DNA of 64,000 bases from NCBI GenBank assembly GCA_964398945.1, contig CAYNOT010000009.1:1-64000 (forward strand), in the 5' to 3' direction. The notes below the pieces were generated by a model, which was given only the letters and a program-made list of their open reading frames with translations, had not been told where the DNA came from and did not search any database. This DNA comes from JBGTGG01 sp964398945. Lineage in GTDB: Bacteria > Bacteroidota > Bacteroidia > Cytophagales > Cyclobacteriaceae. How positions within the stretch are numbered: position 1 is the stretch's first letter; every line of letters begins with the position of its first letter. A program made the position numbers and the translations under genes. This document shows positions 7,968 through 17,267 of this stretch, one piece after another.

Positions 7968-9050
7968 TTACTTAGGAAGCCCCCGGTTTGCTACAATGCT
8001 TTTGAAGAATTCAATGTTGTCGTCAATAAGCTTCCGTTGGTTGCGCACATATTCTTTTTTAATGTTTCCATTGAGATGAATGGTGATATGCTGTGGCGCC
8101 CATTTGGGTAGCTTGCGGTCGTAATAATCGGGGTTGGGCATGATGGGTATGCGCATCTGCAAGTTCTCAGGGTCGTCCAGGGTGGTGAATACATAACGGT
8201 ACACATCATTTACAACACTAAGACCTACAATGGCCATTTCATTGAGCCAGGCGGCATCTTTTTTCAAATCGTTTTGATAGCTTTCCAGCGGTTTCCGGTG
8301 CATTGCCATGTTTGTTTTGATGCCCTCCATCATTTGTTCTTTATATGCCGGGTTTGCCTCCATAGCTGCTTTCATTTCGGGGCTTGATAGTTTTTTCTCT
8401 TGTTCTTTTAGCTGCGCCTCGATGATGGCCACTTGTTTTTCCAAAAATTCTTTGCGGGTTACATAGCGAAACGGCAATTTACCATTATGAACAAACCATA
8501 AGTTATAGCCGTTCTCATCGCCATAGACGTGGTAGCCTTTGGATACATCGGGCAATTTCCCATCGGGGCAATGAAAAGAGCTTAACGCTTGAAACCAACC
8601 AACATTTGCAAAAACGGTGCTTACTTCGCCATATTCATTGTAAACGGGAATATCTACCGTGCTTTCATTATTGAAATACACATGCGTACCATCACCTTCT
8701 CCACTGGTGGTCTTTTTGCCGTGCAGGCAAAAGAAATTAAAATTCAGCATGGTGTAACTGTAGGGGTTTCCATAGCGCGGGTAGTAGCCCATATCGTTGT
8801 CGAAGAAATAGTTGTGCCGTGCATCCACGCCTATGGGTGTGTATTGCTCCTGAAACCGTTGCCCAATGGCATCTAATATTTTCTTTGCTGCGGCAATATC
8901 TGCCGTAACGGGCTTGTTGACGGTGCCGTCCGGTCTGGGGGTCAACCATACGCCCTTTATCTTTTTCAGGGCTTCGGGGTCGCAGCCCGGCTCCTGCGCA
9001 ATAGCGTTTACAACAACTATCAGCAGCATTAAGAATAGTAGATTTTTCAT
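7968..9050 (-). CDS. Secreted protein of unknown function
   Basis: A 360-residue protein starting with a signal peptide (MKNLLFLMLLIVVVNAIAQ, cleavage near AIAQ|EPG). The mature part has aromatic-rich beta stretches (HNYFFDNDMGYYPRYGN), a cysteine pair near residues 109 and 157, and a charged coiled-coil-like helix around residues 205-265 (EAQLKEQEKKL). I know no family. It lies 35 bp behind the 701-residue secreted protein gene on the same strand, so the two form an operon. Both are exported and the proteins may act together in the envelope. Confidence 0.75.
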   Translation of the reverse strand: MKNLLFLMLLIVVVNAIAQEPGCDPEALKKIKGVWLTPRPDGTVNKPVTADIAAAKKILDAIGQRFQEQYTPIGVDARHNYFFDNDMGYYPRYGNPYSYTMLNFNFFCLHGKKTTSGEGDGTHVYFNNESTVDIPVYNEYGEVSTVFANVGWFQALSSFHCPDGKLPDVSKGYHVYGDENGYNLWFVHNGKLPFRYVTRKEFLEKQVAIIEAQLKEQEKKLSSPEMKAAMEANPAYKEQMMEGIKTNMAMHRKPLESYQNDLKKDAAWLNEMAIVGLSVVNDVYRYVFTTLDDPENLQMRIPIMPNPDYYDRKLPKWAPQHITIHLNGNIKKEYVRNQRKLIDDNIEFFKSIVANRGLPK

Positions 9051-9085
9051 GGTGATCTGGGTTTAATATATTGGTCAATCTTTAT

Positions 9086-11191
9086 TTAAAAACCGGGCGC
9101 AAACGATAAGGAACTGTCATGGAATGTTTTTGAAGATTCCACCGAATAGGGGCCGACACCGGCAGATACGGTTCCTTCCACTTTTACACCTACCCGTTCT
9201 ATTGTGCCGCCTCGTATTTTTCCTGAAATATAAGCGCCTGCTTTTAGCTCTGCACCTGCACCTCCTGCTCTTACACCGGCCTTAGGTCCGCCAAATATGG
9301 TATAGCCGCCTTTTTTGTCAAGCCCAAGTTCAACGGAAATTTTTCCCATCGTTCCTTCAAATGAAACACCCTCGCAATCTAGCCCTATGCTGGTGCCAAA
9401 ACTTTTATCGGGGGTTTCAAAGCTGAATTTTTGCTTTATGCCCCCGTCATCGCATTTCTTGGGTTTAACAGGTTCCAATGTTTCGCTTACATCTTCTTTG
9501 CCTTCGCCCATCATGCCGATACCGGCCAATGCACCAGCCATGCCTGTTAATTGAAAGTAGCAGCCCGACTGTTCCTGTTGGATACGAAGCTCAATATCCC
9601 GGTGCCAGGCCTCATCGCCCACTTCGGCCGCAAGCATGGTAGCCACCCAGCTCCATTCTTCGTAGTAATCCCGGATAGCCCTGTCCACGGTCTCGATGTC
9701 GGCCTTCATCATGCCCATGCAGCGCATCTTCAGTTCCCTTTCGGCCTTCCTCCGTGCGGGCTCGTTCTGTATTTTGGCAAGGTCAAGCATTCCTTGGTAC
9801 ATCGTTTTAAGCATCCTTTCACTGGTTTCACCCATTGCTTTCTTTGCTTCCTCTACTTTATCCCTTAGCTCCCGTACTTTAGCATCACGCCAGTCGAGGG
9901 AGGAAACAAATTCACGGATAATGTAGCCCCAGGTTTCCTGTGTGGAATAATCGCTGACATAGTATTCCAGCTTCTCTTCGTTTTCGGCACGCAACCGGGC
10001 CTCTTCCTGGAGGTCTGACATAAATCTTTCTGTGTTCTCAAGAAAAAACGATTGGGCCCGTGCAGTGGCTTCTTCGGGGTTTTGGGGATATTTTATGCTG
10101 GGCAGCTTGCCCCGTATGCCTTTGGACGGGTCAAGAATGCTGCGCGGATCTATGGAATAGGTTTGCTCTCCGGGCTCCGGCTCTTCACCGGGATACACGA
10201 AACAGTATTTGGCTTGGGGCGAGCGGGACCGGGAAACCATAAAGCGGGGCTTACCGTCTTTGCCTTCTTTTTCGTCTAAGAGGGCAAGCAGCTTTTTGGC
10301 TTCAGACAACAACGGCTGGCGTGCTGCAATGCTTTCTAATTTTGTTCGCACGGTGCCGGTATTGCCGGTAAGCATCAGGTTGTAGCTGCGTGTGAAATCC
10401 AGCATGTCTTCGGCACTGATGCCCATCGGGGGCGAGGGTTTTACATTTCGTTTTGCTATTTCATCCAACAGCGCAAGCGATTCATTGGCCAATCCCAACA
10501 TGGCCATGGCACCTGCAAGGTTGCTGAGAACATCGGGGTTATTGGGGTCTGCTTCGTAAGCCGTTACCAAAAAGCAAAATGCAGCCTCCGGGCTTCCGGC
10601 CATGCCTTGCAGCCCTGCTAAATGCAGCCAGTAATCGGCAGCTTTGGTTCCTTGCGGGGCTTTGGCTTTTAGTTTTCCAAATTCAGCAGCAGGAATTTTT
10701 CCGCTGCACAATGTCTTTGCTTTGGTAATGGCCTGTGCAAAACCAACCGGCTTAGGCGCTACCCTGCCAATGAAACCGGCATTTTCAATCAGAAAAGATG
10801 AGTACTCATTAACAGCGTCAATAATTCGAAAATCATCATTGGTGCGCACACGATAAGAAATGTCGGTTCCGGGATTGATGAAGGTATCTGGTAATGGCGA
10901 AGCGGATACTTTGGAAAATATTTTGTCTTTTTCTGCTTCGCTTATGGCGCTTTCTTCTTTTGCCCCTTTTTTATCACCGGCTGTGCCGGAGAGTTGTTGC
11001 TCCAAGAGTTTAATCATGGCAGGCAGCCCCATTGCCTCCATCGCTTTCCGTTCTTCGGGATCTGCGTTTTCCATTTGTTCCCTTAGCTCTTTCAGTTCTG
11101 TTTCCAACTCTTTGCGTTCGGACGGGGTGAGGACTTGTGCAGAAACAGTAAATGCAAAAAAGCAAGCAATCAGAAATACCATCTTTTTCAT
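9086..11191 (-). CDS. Large secreted TPR-like protein
   Basis: A 701-residue exported protein: signal peptide MKKMVFLIACFFAFTVSAQ, then a highly charged coiled coil (residues about 20-50), then an alpha-helical region around 185-300 with TPR-like periodicity (DYWLHLAGLQGMAGSPEAAF; DPNNPDVLSNLAGAMAMLG). A second coiled coil follows around 380-520 (RLRAENEEKLEYYV, RDKVEEAKKAMGE). The C-terminus from about 590 is glycine-rich and beta-like (GGPKAGVRAGGAGAELKAGA), resembling a repetitive sheet. No catalytic motif is visible. A 30-bp element shared with the lipoprotein operon lies 122 bp upstream, so this operon may answer to the neighbouring two-component system. Confidence 0.75.
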   Translation of the reverse strand: MKKMVFLIACFFAFTVSAQVLTPSERKELETELKELREQMENADPEERKAMEAMGLPAMIKLLEQQLSGTAGDKKGAKEESAISEAEKDKIFSKVSASPLPDTFINPGTDISYRVRTNDDFRIIDAVNEYSSFLIENAGFIGRVAPKPVGFAQAITKAKTLCSGKIPAAEFGKLKAKAPQGTKAADYWLHLAGLQGMAGSPEAAFCFLVTAYEADPNNPDVLSNLAGAMAMLGLANESLALLDEIAKRNVKPSPPMGISAEDMLDFTRSYNLMLTGNTGTVRTKLESIAARQPLLSEAKKLLALLDEKEGKDGKPRFMVSRSRSPQAKYCFVYPGEEPEPGEQTYSIDPRSILDPSKGIRGKLPSIKYPQNPEEATARAQSFFLENTERFMSDLQEEARLRAENEEKLEYYVSDYSTQETWGYIIREFVSSLDWRDAKVRELRDKVEEAKKAMGETSERMLKTMYQGMLDLAKIQNEPARRKAERELKMRCMGMMKADIETVDRAIRDYYEEWSWVATMLAAEVGDEAWHRDIELRIQQEQSGCYFQLTGMAGALAGIGMMGEGKEDVSETLEPVKPKKCDDGGIKQKFSFETPDKSFGTSIGLDCEGVSFEGTMGKISVELGLDKKGGYTIFGGPKAGVRAGGAGAELKAGAYISGKIRGGTIERVGVKVEGTVSAGVGPYSVESSKTFHDSSLSFAPGF

Positions 11192-11312
11192 ACCTCAATA
11201 TTTTTATGGTGCATAAATTGTTTGCCCAATTGCCGTTAATAACCTAAACAGTCTACTTTATAAAATTGGATTATTTCGATAAACAAATTTCAAGAACCCC
11301 GGCAATCTTCCT

Positions 11313-11342
11313 ATCATTAAAAAAGATGATTTTTCAGGATAA
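11313..11342. promoter_or_regulatory. 30-bp shared element, copy 1 (putative response-regulator site)
   Basis: Starts ATCATTAAAAAAGATGAT, which has inverted ends ATCAT/ATGAT, and continues TTTTCAGGATAA. It matches 14017-14046 at 28 of 30 positions. On the minus strand it lies 122 bp before the 11191 start, and a TTTG that could belong to a -7 box lies about 29 nt downstream. The spacing is almost the same as for the copy before the lipoprotein operon. Binding by the adjacent NarL-type regulator is inference. Confidence 0.55.
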
Positions 11343-11387
11343 ATTATTGTTTTGAAAAAGCTATACAGTACTAATCTTCAGAAAATT

Positions 11388-12452
11388 TTAATCTTTTATA
11401 CAACGGCAGGAGAACCCGTGCCCCTTATTGCCTCCCCTGTAGGTATTGCCGTTTTCGTAGCTTATGTGAGTTCCCCACGCATATTCTGGGCCGCTCGCAG
11501 GGTTCTGCGTAGAACTCCACCAGAAGCCGTAGTAACCGTAGTAACCACCAGAAACCGTAGTAGCGATGTACTCGAAATATCCGATGAAGTGACGGTAGCC
11601 TCCGGGCAGCCCTGTGAAACCACTCACATTCGTAGCCCCTGTATTCGGAGAATACCACAACCCCGTACCATCTGTATGGTTTCCGGTGGATTTCATCTTG
11701 CCTCCTGCATTGTTAGCATTACCCCCTAAGTAATTTGCCAGTTGTGTCCACTGCCCATCTGAAGGGATGCTCCATCCCGGTGGACACAACTTGTTGGTAC
11801 CCACTGCATACCAGTTGTACAACTTGCCAAATACTGCATCGTATTCAGATGAAGGGACGCTGTATGCTCCGGTAGTGAGCTCTACGCTAAACTCGTACCA
11901 TTCGGTGTTGCTCATCGCATTCGGAATGTTTGTCCCGTCATTGTATCTGGTTGTTCTCAGGTTTTCTGCCATCCATACCTGGTTTCCTATTTTGATTGTC
12001 GCATACTCATTACCGTCTATGTCCGTCACGCTGCCGATGGCGCTTTCTGTTTCAAAACTAACGGGATCACCGTAAGCAGTACCTTCACTATTGGTAGCAT
12101 AAGCGCGTACATAGTATGTAGTGCCTGCCTCCAATGTTATGAGCTCTGCGACAAATTCGCCCGTACCGACTCCGTTGGTGGTTTTGCTGTCGGCAAGAGT
12201 AGGGTTTGGGGCAGCGCTCCATACCACGCCTCGCGCAGTGACCGCAGCACCGCCATCACTCGTTACATTACCGCCTGCTTTTGCACTGTTCTCCGTTATT
12301 TCACTAACAGCGGACGTGGCTACGACAGGCAATTCTTTCTGAGGCTCCGGCTTTTCATTTTCGCTGCAACCATTCAAAAAAAATGACGCCAACAAAATCA
12401 GCGCAATACATGCTGGGATTCTTCCGAAAGGTATTTTTGTGATGGTTTTCAT
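11388..12452 (-). CDS. FISUMP-domain lipoprotein
   Basis: A 354-residue lipoprotein: signal with lipobox LNGC (cysteine 29), a linker, and a fibronectin-III-like domain (ITENSAKAGGNVTSDGGAAV to GTTYYVRAYATNSEGTAYG, about residues 45-135). The Fibrobacter succinogenes major paralogous domain follows (DIDGNEYATIKIGNQVWMAE, YNWYAV, CPPGWSIPSDGQW, GFWWSSTQ, CRCIKD). This architecture is common among Bacteroidota surface lipoproteins. The role is unknown, perhaps adhesion or binding of extracellular polymers. It lies 20 bp behind the next lipoprotein gene, so it should be the second gene of that operon. Confidence 0.9.
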   Translation of the reverse strand: MKTITKIPFGRIPACIALILLASFFLNGCSENEKPEPQKELPVVATSAVSEITENSAKAGGNVTSDGGAAVTARGVVWSAAPNPTLADSKTTNGVGTGEFVAELITLEAGTTYYVRAYATNSEGTAYGDPVSFETESAIGSVTDIDGNEYATIKIGNQVWMAENLRTTRYNDGTNIPNAMSNTEWYEFSVELTTGAYSVPSSEYDAVFGKLYNWYAVGTNKLCPPGWSIPSDGQWTQLANYLGGNANNAGGKMKSTGNHTDGTGLWYSPNTGATNVSGFTGLPGGYRHFIGYFEYIATTVSGGYYGYYGFWWSSTQNPASGPEYAWGTHISYENGNTYRGGNKGHGFSCRCIKD

Positions 12453-12472
12453 AATTTCTGGATTGTATGACT

Positions 12473-13900
12473 TTATTGTTTAAACAGTTCTGTCCTGAAT
12501 TCTCCCGAAATACTTACAGAGGGAATCTCCTCCGGGCATTGACCCAAAACATCCGGACAGTTTAGGGACAGGTACAGGTTTCCGCTAAAGTTTCCTCCCA
12601 CCTTACCATTATCAAACTCCGTGATGTTAAAAACCAGGTCTGCAATATGTGCTTCATCAATGAAGCATATACCGGTTTCCGGGTCTTGCTCTACGGTATG
12701 GTAGCTGTTGTAAAAAATCTCACAAAGACTTTGATTATTGCTGTTTATATAAGTCACTACGTCCTCATAACTGCCTAACTGGTATGTGCCGATGCCGTTC
12801 ATTTTAAATTGGGCTGTAAAATTGCCTTTGGTGAATCCCCCGGTTCCGTTGGTTTGCGCGGCAAAGTGAAGGGTGCTGAATGCATTCATGTAAACCGCAG
12901 TTCCAATGTCCTTTTCGCCTTGCGGGGCATTGTGCACATAATAATGTTCTTCCCCGTCAACCATCATTTTCAGGTAATACTCACTCAACACGGTGATGTT
13001 GGACAGCAGGGAATACGCATGCCATTTACCGGTATTGTCTTTGGCTTCAAGGTTTACGGAGGCGGTAACGGTAGCAGGATTGGGCGTCCGGCCCGGTGCG
13101 GTGTAGGTCGCTTTCTTACCACTCACCGCCAGCTTGCCGTTGCTGTTGTTAACAGGCGCCTTGGTGCCATTAAGCGCCCAGTACTTTACCCTGAAACCGG
13201 TAAACTGTTCTGTACTGAGCAGCAATTGCTGGCCTTCGTTCAGCCCTACGAGGTCGTTTTCAATATGCGCCAGTGGCACCAGGTAGTCATCGTCATGGTC
13301 GGGGTCATACTTGAAACCGGTAATGCTGAGGGGCACATCTTCGTTCACCTGCACGGTGGCAGCAGGTGGTACCAGTGTGAGGTCTACAAATCGCCCCATG
13401 CCCCAGTCGCTGAAGTGGGTGGTGGTAACCATAACGGTTTTGGTGGTCTTGTTCACAACACTCTTGCGGCCGCCCGACCAGGTGCCGTTGGTATTTTGCG
13501 TAACCACCCACAGAAAATCGGGCTCTGCCGTTTCCAGTATAGCCTCGTCATAGCCAAACGTCAGCGTTACAGGTTGCATGAAGGTGGTGCTTTCCGGTGT
13601 TAACCGGTAGTTGTTGCCCAGGCCGAGTGGGGCGTTGTTCGAAATAGCTTGTATGCCAATATTGGTGTTGGCGCTCAGGGCCCCTGCGGGGATGTTGAGC
13701 CTGAGCCTGCCATCAGCCGAGATTACTTCACCACCGGCAGTACCCACTACCTGTGAGGCTACTTCGCCAACCGGTATTCCCACATCGGTAGCAACGGGAT
13801 GGATATGCGAAAAATCAACGACCGGATTCGGGTCGTTCTCCTGACAACCCACCAAGGCTGTTAGCAGGAGGAGGGTTATGAATGGTGTTACAAATTTCAT
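12473..13900 (-). CDS. Lipoprotein with ZU5-like domain
   Basis: A 475-residue lipoprotein when started at ATG 13900; a GTG three codons upstream (13909) is an alternative. The lipobox TALVGC gives cysteine 19. Residues about 45-165 resemble a ZU5-type domain: VVGTAGGEVISADGRLRLNI, PAGALSANTNIGI, FMQPVTLTFGYD, TTHFSDWGMG. A beta-rich Ig-like part follows (TASVNLEAKDNTGKWHAYS). ZU5-like domains occur in many Bacteroidota cell-surface lipoproteins; no enzymatic residues are visible. It is first gene of the operon with the FISUMP lipoprotein and is transcribed away from the two-component system, with shared 30-bp elements in the 227-bp gap between them. Confidence 0.8.
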   Translation of the reverse strand: MKFVTPFITLLLLTALVGCQENDPNPVVDFSHIHPVATDVGIPVGEVASQVVGTAGGEVISADGRLRLNIPAGALSANTNIGIQAISNNAPLGLGNNYRLTPESTTFMQPVTLTFGYDEAILETAEPDFLWVVTQNTNGTWSGGRKSVVNKTTKTVMVTTTHFSDWGMGRFVDLTLVPPAATVQVNEDVPLSITGFKYDPDHDDDYLVPLAHIENDLVGLNEGQQLLLSTEQFTGFRVKYWALNGTKAPVNNSNGKLAVSGKKATYTAPGRTPNPATVTASVNLEAKDNTGKWHAYSLLSNITVLSEYYLKMMVDGEEHYYVHNAPQGEKDIGTAVYMNAFSTLHFAAQTNGTGGFTKGNFTAQFKMNGIGTYQLGSYEDVVTYINSNNQSLCEIFYNSYHTVEQDPETGICFIDEAHIADLVFNITEFDNGKVGGNFSGNLYLSLNCPDVLGQCPEEIPSVSISGEFRTELFKQ

Positions 13901-14016
13901 TTTGATCACGTTATTGATAAGTTTTGTTCAACATACGGCTCAGTTAAGCCGTAAACCAGCGTCTGCATATCGCTGTGGACGCCATGCAAAGTTTACCGAA
14001 AGAAGCTTGATGGGGT

Positions 14017-14067
14017 ATCGTTAAAAAAGATGGTTTTTCAGGATAAGTAATCATTAAAAAAGATGAG
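14017..14067. promoter_or_regulatory. Shared element copies 2 and 3 in divergent promoter region
   Basis: 14017-14046 starts ATCGTTAAAAAAGATGGT and continues TTTTCAGGATAA, matching 11313-11342 at 28 of 30. A half copy ATCATTAAAAAAGATGAG follows at 14050-14067. Both lie between the lipoprotein operon (start 13900) and the kinase gene (start 14128). Autoregulation of the kinase plus control of the lipoproteins would explain two adjacent copies. Confidence 0.55.
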
Positions 14068-14127
14068 GTGCGGAGAGTTGATTATATGTTCTTTTGTACC
14101 TTGAACTGAATCATACTTAAGAATTAT

Positions 14128-16053
14128 ATGCGTAAGCTGGCGATCATAGTGTTGCTATATGCCGGAAATACTTTTGCCCAGGAACAGGAGGCTGATAGCC
14201 TGCAAGGGCTGTTGCTACGGGCGAAAAAGGATACCAATGCTGTTTTCTTATACTATACCTATGGCAATACCATTGAAGATGAGCAACCGGATTCTGCCGT
14301 TTACTACTATAAAAAAGCGAGACAACTTTCGGAAGACCTGGACTATAAAAAAGGAATAGCAGCCTTTGCCAGCAACTATATTGTTGTGCTGAACAGGCGT
14401 GGGCAGTTTCGGGAGGCACTGGCCGTAACTGAAGAAGCGCTGGAATTGTATAAGGAAATTGGCGATAAGAAAAACCTGTCAACTGCTTATAACAATGTAG
14501 GTCACCAATGGCATTACCTTTCCGATTTTGAGCAAGCAGCGGAATATTATCTTATGGCCAAAAAGTATGCTGAAGAAGCTGGCGATAAGTCCACATTAAG
14601 AAGGCTCAATAACAATCTTGCTTCCGTTTTTATCAGCCTTGAAGATTATGAAAAAGGAAAGCAGTATGCGGAATATGCGTTGCAGATAGCCAAAGAAATA
14701 GGCAGCGATTTTGCCATCGCCTCCTCGCAGTTTAACCTGGCGGCAGCTTATATGCAACTGAAGCAACCTGAAAAAGCATTTGAATTATATGAAGATATTG
14801 AACGTATAGGGAATAAAATAAACGATTATACATTCCTGCTGGATGCTTTATTGGGTAAAGGCGATGCTTACGCTGCCATGAATAATGTGCCGCAGGCAAA
14901 ATTGTATTTTGAAAAAACCATTGCGTTTTCAAAAGAAAAAGAAGCCCCGGAGTATGAAATGTATGCCTATATGGGCCTGGCCGACTTGCTCTTAAAAATA
15001 AAAGATCCTGCTGCCGGAAATTATATTCAGCAAGGCATTGCCATTGCACAGAAACAGGAGTCGAGGCTTGAATTGAAAGACCTGTATTTAAAAGCCTCCC
15101 TGTTCAATGAATCATCGGGCAATCTGCAGAAAGCGCTGGACTACAGGAAAGAATTTGAATTGTTAAGTGATTCTATTATAGGAGAAAAAAGCAAAACAAC
15201 AGTAGCTAACCTGGAGGCAAAATATGAGTTTGAAAAAAAGGAAGCCCAGATACAACTGCAACGGGCACAGCTTAAACAAAAAAACACACTCAATTACATT
15301 CTGATTGGAGGAACTGTTGCTTTGCTGGTTATTTCTTTGCTCAGCTATCGCAACTATAAACACCGCCAAGGATTACAACAGGCAAGAATAGATGAATTGG
15401 AAATTGAAAAACAACTCACTACCACCGAAGCCGTACTGAAAGGCGAAGAGCAGGAACGAACCCGCTTAGCCAAAGACCTGCACGATGGTTTAGGTGGTAT
15501 GCTTAGCGGCATTAAATACTCATTTCAGAATATGAAAGAAAACCTCATCCTTACACCGGAAAATGCGCAGGCATTCGAGCGCAGTATCGATATGCTCGAC
15601 AGCTCTATCAAAGAAATGCGAAGGGTGGCGCACAATATGATGCCTGAGATACTGGTTAAGTACGGGCTGAACGTGGCAATGAAGGAATTTTGCAATGAAA
15701 TTGACCGTAGCGGAGTGGTCCGCATCAAGTATCAGTCACTCTGGATGAATGACAGCGGTATTGAACAGACTACGGCTATAACGGTTTACCGCATTGTACA
15801 AGAATTGGTGAACAATGCCATTAAGCATGCTGCTGCCAGCCAGGTGGTAGTGCAATTACAGTTAACGGGGCGGCTATTGTCCGTAACGGTAGAAGATAAC
15901 GGCAAAGGCTTCGATACCGCGCTGTTGCAACGTGCACGAGGTATGGGCTGGAGCAATATCCATAACCGTGTCAATTTCCTTAACGGAAAGATAGACGTGC
16001 ATTCGGCCCCGGATAAGGGTACTTCTGTTTTAATGGAAATAGGGTTAGGTTAA
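14128..16053 (+). CDS. TPR sensor histidine kinase (HisKA_3 family)
   Basis: A 641-residue kinase. A signal-like N-terminus (LAIIVLLYAGNTFAQ) is followed by about seven TPR motifs (e.g. REALAVTEEALELYKEIGDK, STAYNNVGHQWHYLSDFEQA) that would sit in the periplasm. One membrane segment lies at about 391-408 (YILIGGTVALLVISLL), then a coiled linker, then the dimerisation/phosphoacceptor region with ERTRLAKDLHDGLGGMLSG (histidine 452). The ATPase domain has an N-box ELVNNAIKHA and G-boxes VEDNGKGFD and GMGWSNI. It should autophosphorylate and pass phosphate to the NarL-type regulator encoded next. All motifs are intact. The signal is unknown; TPRs suggest a protein or envelope cue. Confidence 0.93.
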   Translation: MRKLAIIVLLYAGNTFAQEQEADSLQGLLLRAKKDTNAVFLYYTYGNTIEDEQPDSAVYYYKKARQLSEDLDYKKGIAAFASNYIVVLNRRGQFREALAVTEEALELYKEIGDKKNLSTAYNNVGHQWHYLSDFEQAAEYYLMAKKYAEEAGDKSTLRRLNNNLASVFISLEDYEKGKQYAEYALQIAKEIGSDFAIASSQFNLAAAYMQLKQPEKAFELYEDIERIGNKINDYTFLLDALLGKGDAYAAMNNVPQAKLYFEKTIAFSKEKEAPEYEMYAYMGLADLLLKIKDPAAGNYIQQGIAIAQKQESRLELKDLYLKASLFNESSGNLQKALDYRKEFELLSDSIIGEKSKTTVANLEAKYEFEKKEAQIQLQRAQLKQKNTLNYILIGGTVALLVISLLSYRNYKHRQGLQQARIDELEIEKQLTTTEAVLKGEEQERTRLAKDLHDGLGGMLSGIKYSFQNMKENLILTPENAQAFERSIDMLDSSIKEMRRVAHNMMPEILVKYGLNVAMKEFCNEIDRSGVVRIKYQSLWMNDSGIEQTTAITVYRIVQELVNNAIKHAAASQVVVQLQLTGRLLSVTVEDNGKGFDTALLQRARGMGWSNIHNRVNFLNGKIDVHSAPDKGTSVLMEIGLG

Positions 16054-16119
16054 ACCACGAAGGCTCAAAGGCACAAAGAAAGCTTTATGTCTCCGTGTCC
16101 CTGTCTGCCGACAGGCAGG
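16054..16119 (+). repeat. Intergenic REP-like repeat
   Basis: Contains ACCACGAAGGCTC and GGCACAAAGAAAGC, the imperfect 'accac...caaag' element common between Bacteroidota genes, and a hairpin CCTGTC-TGCC-GACAGG at 16100-16115. It lies inside the kinase-regulator gap and does not end in a T-run. Confidence 0.5.
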
Positions 16120-16141
16120 TTTGTGGCTAAAAATAAAGGAA

Positions 16142-16756
16142 ATGACAACAAAACTTTTCATAGTTGACGACCATTATATGGTGATAGAAGGCATCCGTTC
16201 GCTGATGCAGAACGAAAAGGATATAGAGTGGATGGGGCACGCAATGAATGCTTCATCCTGTCTTGCTTTCCTGAAACGCCAGGAGCCCGATGTTATCCTG
16301 ATGGACATCAACCTCCCCGACAAAAGTGGCATTGATCTTTGCAAAGAGGTAAAGGAGCTGTATCCTGCTGTTGCCGTCCTGGGACTGAGCACTTTCAATC
16401 AACAGCCTGTTATCCGCAATATGATTGACAATGGCGCATTGGGCTATGTACTGAAAAACGCCACGAAGGAAGAACTCCTTACCGCTATTACTACCGTAAG
16501 GATTGGCAAAACATTTCTGAGTTTTGAAGCCGTGCAGTCACTCCGTGAAACAACCCATGAGGCACCCGTTATTACCAGGCGTGAGAAAGAAGTGTTGCAG
16601 CTTATTGCAGAAGGCCTTACCAACGCGGAAATTGCCGAGAAACTTTTTATCAGCATCCCCACGGTTAACACCCACCGTAAAAGCCTGATTGAAAAATTTG
16701 ATGCAACCAACACAGCGATGCTAATAGCAAGGGCCGTGAAGACGGGGATTTTATAG
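16142..16756 (+). CDS. NarL/LuxR-family response regulator
   Basis: A 204-residue regulator from the ATG at 16142, which gives the standard start MTTKLFIVDDHYMVIEG; a TTG at 16121 would add seven residues and is unlikely. The receiver domain has the acidic pair DD (10-11), phosphoacceptor aspartate 55 in VILMDINLPDKSG, a Thr/Ser switch (GLSTFN) and lysine in YVLKNATKEEL. The C-terminal LuxR HTH reads TRREKEVLQLIAEGLTNAEI and IPTVNTHRKSLIEKF. It is the cognate regulator of the kinase 88 bp upstream. Likely targets are the neighbouring secreted-protein and lipoprotein operons that share a 30-bp element; this is inference. Confidence 0.93.
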   Translation: MTTKLFIVDDHYMVIEGIRSLMQNEKDIEWMGHAMNASSCLAFLKRQEPDVILMDINLPDKSGIDLCKEVKELYPAVAVLGLSTFNQQPVIRNMIDNGALGYVLKNATKEELLTAITTVRIGKTFLSFEAVQSLRETTHEAPVITRREKEVLQLIAEGLTNAEIAEKLFISIPTVNTHRKSLIEKFDATNTAMLIARAVKTGIL

Positions 16757-16869
16757 GTCAATTCCCAGCCCGTTGTGAAGGAGGAAGATTGGGTTAAAAT
16801 CCCACACTAAAAAATTTTCCAGGAAGGTTCGGTAGGCTCCCGGTTGAACCGGGACAGACCTGCACCAGA

Positions 16870-16924
16870 GTTTAATTCAGATGAACATCAGGGACAGGCG
16901 CCACGCAAGAACATTTTGTATAAC
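16870..16924 (+). repeat. Dispersed repeat copy C
   Basis: A degenerate hairpin GATGAACATC precedes AGGCGCCACGCAAGAACATT and TTGTATAAC, ending at 16924. It shares its longest identity with copy A at 3311-3338. It lies in the 3' gap between the response regulator and the MazF-like gene. Confidence 0.65.
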
Positions 16925-16931
16925 TGAATAC

Positions 16932-17267
16932 TTAAAGCAAATCCAGGACTTTAATCAGCCCTAGTTTTACTTCTTCCATTTCCTTTACTGACAGGACACC
17001 CAACCGTTTAACGAATCTCTCTTTTGAAATTGATTTTACTTGAAAACAATCTGCAACGCTCGCTTTGGTAATGCCATTACCTTTAGAAGGCGTGAGCGAC
17101 ACGTGCCAATCCCGAATGGAACGAATTGCATCTGTAACAGGAACCACAACCTTCAATTGAAGAACACCCATACTATCGTGATTAACAATTACTGCGGGCC
17201 TTACTTTATCAATCTCTTGACCAACCCTGGGAGAAAAGTCTACTGACCAAACTTCACTATGCTTCAT
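16932..17267 (-). CDS. MazF/PemK-type toxin
   Basis: A 111-residue protein with the PemK/MazF fold signatures: an N-terminal GEVW-like opening (SEVWSVDFSPRVGQEIDKVRP), then AVIVNHDSMG, KVVVPVTDAI and the conserved C-terminal helix (KERFVKRLGVLSVKEMEEV). Family members are sequence-specific endoribonucleases that cleave mRNA and arrest growth. The arginine in KVRP and the threonine of PVTD correspond to the usual active-site region. The start overlaps the stop of the antitoxin gene by 4 bp (ATGA). The length is typical, so the toxin appears intact. Confidence 0.88.
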   Translation of the reverse strand: MKHSEVWSVDFSPRVGQEIDKVRPAVIVNHDSMGVLQLKVVVPVTDAIRSIRDWHVSLTPSKGNGITKASVADCFQVKSISKERFVKRLGVLSVKEMEEVKLGLIKVLDLL

